This document shows, in pieces, positions 52,876-54,917 of a stretch of 54,917 nucleotides of DNA; position 1 is the stretch's first letter, and every line of letters begins with the position of its first letter. The stretch is from Clostridiales bacterium (GTDB lineage: Bacteria > Bacillota > Clostridia > Lachnospirales > Lachnospiraceae): positions 1-54,917 of the forward strand of contig JAQYAS010000002.1 in the NCBI GenBank assembly GCA_029338615.1, written 5' to 3'. The position numbers and the translations under genes were made by a program. The notes beneath the pieces are model-generated. The model was not told where the DNA came from. It did no database searches and saw only the letters and a program-made list of their open reading frames with translations.

Positions 52876-54165
52876 ATGAATTATAACACACAGAACGCAA
52901 AAATTGCATCTATTACGGAAAAAACTTTAATCATTGGTATTGATGTGGGAAGTGAAACCCATTATGCAAGGGCTTTTAGCTGGCGCAATTATGAGTACTC
53001 AAAGAAGCCGTTTGCTTTCAGTAACGATGAAGCTGGATTTGCAGCATTCAAAGAATGGATGGACGATATAGTAGAGAAACATGGAATGGAAGTTATTATT
53101 CCAGGAATGGAGCCAACAGGTCACTATTGGCTGAACCTTGGAGCGTACCTGCAGGAACAGGGAATGAAGCCGGTACATGTGAATCCGCATCATGTCAAGA
53201 AATCCAAAGAGCTGGATGACAATAATCCAAGTAAAAATGACCGTAAAGATCCAAAAACAATTGCAGGTCTGGTAAATGAAGGAAGATTCTCATATCCATA
53301 TATTCCAACCGGGATCTATGCAGAAATCAGAAATCTGTCTAACCTTCGAATTCAGACACAGGAAGAGATCACAAGGATCAAAAACAGGATGGCCCGCTGG
53401 TTCAGCATTTATTTTCCGGAGATCAAAGACGTTTACAGGAATCCGGATGCAGTAAGCGGACTGATGGTAATCAAACAGGCACCGCTGCCCTGTGATATCA
53501 GGGAACTTGGAGTGGAAGGTGTAAACAAGATATGGAGAGATGCAAGGCTGAAAGGCGCTGGGATTAAGAGGGCAACGACCCTGGTAACAGCAGCGGAGCA
53601 CAGCATCGGAAATACGGAAGCACCAAGAAGTGCCAGAAAAGAGATCCGAAACCTGTTGGAAGATTACGAAGGATATAAGAAACGGATGGATGAACTTATG
53701 GAAGAGATAGAGAAAACGCTTTCTGAGATTCCCTATATATATAAGCTGATGGAGATCAATGGGATAGGGATAAAGACAGTGAGCTGCTTTATTGCAGAAG
53801 TAGGAGACATTGGACGTTTTGATAATCCGAAACAGGTGCAGAAGCTTGCCGGTTATGCGATTGTTGCGGACAGCTCTGGGAAACATAACGGAGAAAGCCG
53901 GATCAGTTACAGAGGAAGAAAGCGTTTGAGATATGCATTATATGAAGCTGCGATATCCGTGATCGGAAAAAACAAAGAGTTTAAAGAAATCCATAGTTAT
54001 TACCGGACAAGGGAGAAAAATCCACTGAAAAAGATGCAGTCAGTGATAGCGGTGGCATGTAAGCTGATCCGGATATTTTATACGATACTAACCAAAGGTG
54101 TGGATTATGATGGTCAGAAGATGCTGAATGACATCGTAAGACCAGAAATACAGCCAGCAGCATAA
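52876..54165 (+). CDS. IS110-family transposase
   Basis: The protein has 429 residues. The N-terminal RuvC-like DEDD domain has TLIIGIDVGSETHYARAFSW, IPGMEPTGHYWLNLGAYL, VNPHHVKKSKE and NDRKDPKTIAGLVNEGRF. The C-terminal Tnp_20 domain has INGIGIKTVSCFIAEVGD, KLAGYAIVADSSGKHNGESR (with the catalytic-serine region) and RGRKRLRYALYEAA. It catalyses RNA-guided insertion and excision without terminal repeats. Length and all acidic motifs look intact, so the element may be active. Confidence 0.95.
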   Translation: MNYNTQNAKIASITEKTLIIGIDVGSETHYARAFSWRNYEYSKKPFAFSNDEAGFAAFKEWMDDIVEKHGMEVIIPGMEPTGHYWLNLGAYLQEQGMKPVHVNPHHVKKSKELDDNNPSKNDRKDPKTIAGLVNEGRFSYPYIPTGIYAEIRNLSNLRIQTQEEITRIKNRMARWFSIYFPEIKDVYRNPDAVSGLMVIKQAPLPCDIRELGVEGVNKIWRDARLKGAGIKRATTLVTAAEHSIGNTEAPRSARKEIRNLLEDYEGYKKRMDELMEEIEKTLSEIPYIYKLMEINGIGIKTVSCFIAEVGDIGRFDNPKQVQKLAGYAIVADSSGKHNGESRISYRGRKRLRYALYEAAISVIGKNKEFKEIHSYYRTREKNPLKKMQSVIAVACKLIRIFYTILTKGVDYDGQKMLNDIVRPEIQPAA

Positions 54166-54540
54166 AGAGAAAGAAACAGTGTATCATGGCCGGTCTGAGC
54201 CCTTCAGAGAGGGAACTGGAAGGCTGAGACCAGCCATGATAGCTGGAATTAAGAAGTAAATGGAATGTAACAGGAAAGCGTCCACCGGAAGGTGCTGTTA
54301 CAGGAAAGAAGTCAGTAATACAACAAACAAAGAATGAGCCAGTAGTCGGCAGGAATATATTCCAGAGGGCATGACCCTGTAAAGGAGCTGAGCTGACACC
54401 CTGGTTATGGACAGGCGGGACGAGAGAAGTTAGGACTCGGCATAGACTGATGATCCTGGTAGACATGGGAGATTCGTTGCCGTAGATGGATGGGTACACA
54501 CAAGGCCATGTAAAATGAAATAAGAAGACGTTTTACTTCG
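54166..54540 (+). ncRNA. Candidate bridge/seek RNA region in the IS110 right flank
   Basis: Just after the stop codon a long hairpin pairs TATCATGGC + GGTCTGAGCC with GGCTGAGACC + GCCATGATA (one mismatch). Next a TGTAACAG / CTGTTACA stem encloses GAAAGCGTCCACCGGAAGGTG. The rest is GC-richer than surrounding DNA and contains no gene. A structured right flank of this length is where IS1111-type elements carry their guide RNA. Confidence 0.55.
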
Positions 54541-54686
54541 TGCACCCAAAATTCACTATTTTCGTACCAGATACAGAGAAATGTCCATTTCTATGGCTCC
54601 TTCTTCTGAGATATTTATTGATGAAACACTAAAAAATCCTTGATTTTCAAGGAAAAAAGACTTGACTATATAGGGAGGAAAGGAAG

Positions 54687-54797
54687 ATGCTCAACATGTC
54701 CCAAATCAATCATATCAGAGATTTAAAGAAAAAGGGATATAAAATCTCTGAAATTCACGAAGAGACAGGTGTTGATTGCAAATTCCGGCTCATCTGA
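54687..54797 (+). pseudogene. istA: Truncated IS21-family transposase istA (N-terminus only)
   Basis: The ATG at 54687 follows GGGAGGAAAGGA. The product MLNMSQINHIRDLKKKGYKI, then SEIHEETGVD, is the helix-turn-helix start of IS21 IstA. After GVD the sequence departs from the family and stops within six codons (TGA at 54795-54797). The downstream TTCCGGCTCATCTGACCAC-like DNA resembles an element end, so an internal deletion probably joined istA's start to a terminal region. Confidence 0.65.
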
Positions 54798-54917
54798 CCA
54801 CGCATTCCGCTAAGAGCTGATCAGTCTTTCCGGATGTAACTGAACGCGTTTCCGCTTCAGCTGATCAATAAGTTTTCAACGTGTTATAGTTCTTTCGTAG
54901 TCATCAAATGATTGCGA
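54798..54917. other. Non-coding edge with GCTGATCA repeats
   Basis: GCTGATCA occurs twice within about 50 bases, around 54818 and 54862, separated by CTTTCCGG...CGTTTCCGCTTC. It is probably the remains of the IS21-type element end. No gene is seen before the window stops. Confidence 0.4.

Larger units (their letters stand above)
52701..54545 (+). mobile_element. IS110-family insertion sequence (ends approximate)
   Basis: A complete transposase gene flanked by structured non-coding DNA: hairpins at 52714-52745 and 52802-52869 before it, and about 350 structured bases after it. IS110/IS1111 elements lack terminal inverted repeats and carry a guide (bridge/seek) RNA in one flank, so the ends cannot be fixed from one copy. 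Confidence 0.55.

Noticed and set aside
1-54917. CRISPR arrays, tRNA and rRNA genes
   Set aside because: No regularly spaced repeats of CRISPR size and no recognisable tRNA or rRNA sequence were seen by eye on either strand.

Overview
The window looks like a chromosomal segment from a gut-type Lachnospiraceae bacterium (Clostridia, Bacillota). This rests on protein flavour (maltodextrin ABC transporter with RR/LytS-type kinase, C69 dipeptidase, VanZ, DMT and MATE transporters), strong GGAGG-type ribosome binding sites, Firmicute-type promoters with 17-base spacers and numerous T-run terminators. Genus is not resolved. Nearly all genes lie on the minus strand. No rRNA, tRNA or CRISPR array was seen.

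Layout. 1-5.7 kb: a DUF5131 gene broken by one nonsense codon, its MarR regulator, a DUF4143 ATPase, a cytidylate-kinase-like protein and a frameshifted MATE pump behind an unusual tandem-hairpin leader, then a Nudix hydrolase. 5.7-12.4 kb: a DMT exporter, a type IV pilin-like gene behind a c-di-GMP-I (GEMM-I) riboswitch with terminator, an oleate hydratase, a Cache-GGDEF diguanylate cyclase and a TetR regulator. 12.4-19.3 kb: a P-type ATPase, an SDR, a MarR/MATE pair with its operator inside the promoter, and a HAD phosphatase. 18.6-33.7 kb: an alpha-glucan utilisation locus (malEFG, a second lipoprotein SBP, RR/HK pair, MalQ and GlgP read as one ORF, AraC regulator). 33.7-38.9 kb: C69 peptidase, VanZ, a membrane-anchored EEP-family hydrolase and an XRE-HTH/UDP-glucose-dehydrogenase fusion.

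38.9-54.9 kb is an AT-richer accessory region resembling a defence island. In minus-strand transcription order it holds a PBECR4-type nuclease gene preceded by a promoter, a compact structured RNA and a terminator; a severed Shedu-like C-terminus; a membrane protein; a DarG/DarT-like pair plus a small third gene; an AlbA_2/ATPase regulator followed closely by a UG/Abi-type reverse transcriptase; an AAA ATPase with an RloB-like partner; a DHH phosphoesterase; and an OLD-family ATPase/TOPRIM nuclease. The right edge carries an IS110-family element with structured flanks and a truncated IS21 istA.

The best candidates for something undescribed are the RNA-terminator-nuclease unit at 51.0-52.2 kb (laid out like a type III toxin-antitoxin locus but with a different nuclease fold), the AlbA_2 + reverse transcriptase pair, and the tandem hairpin leader of the first MATE gene.
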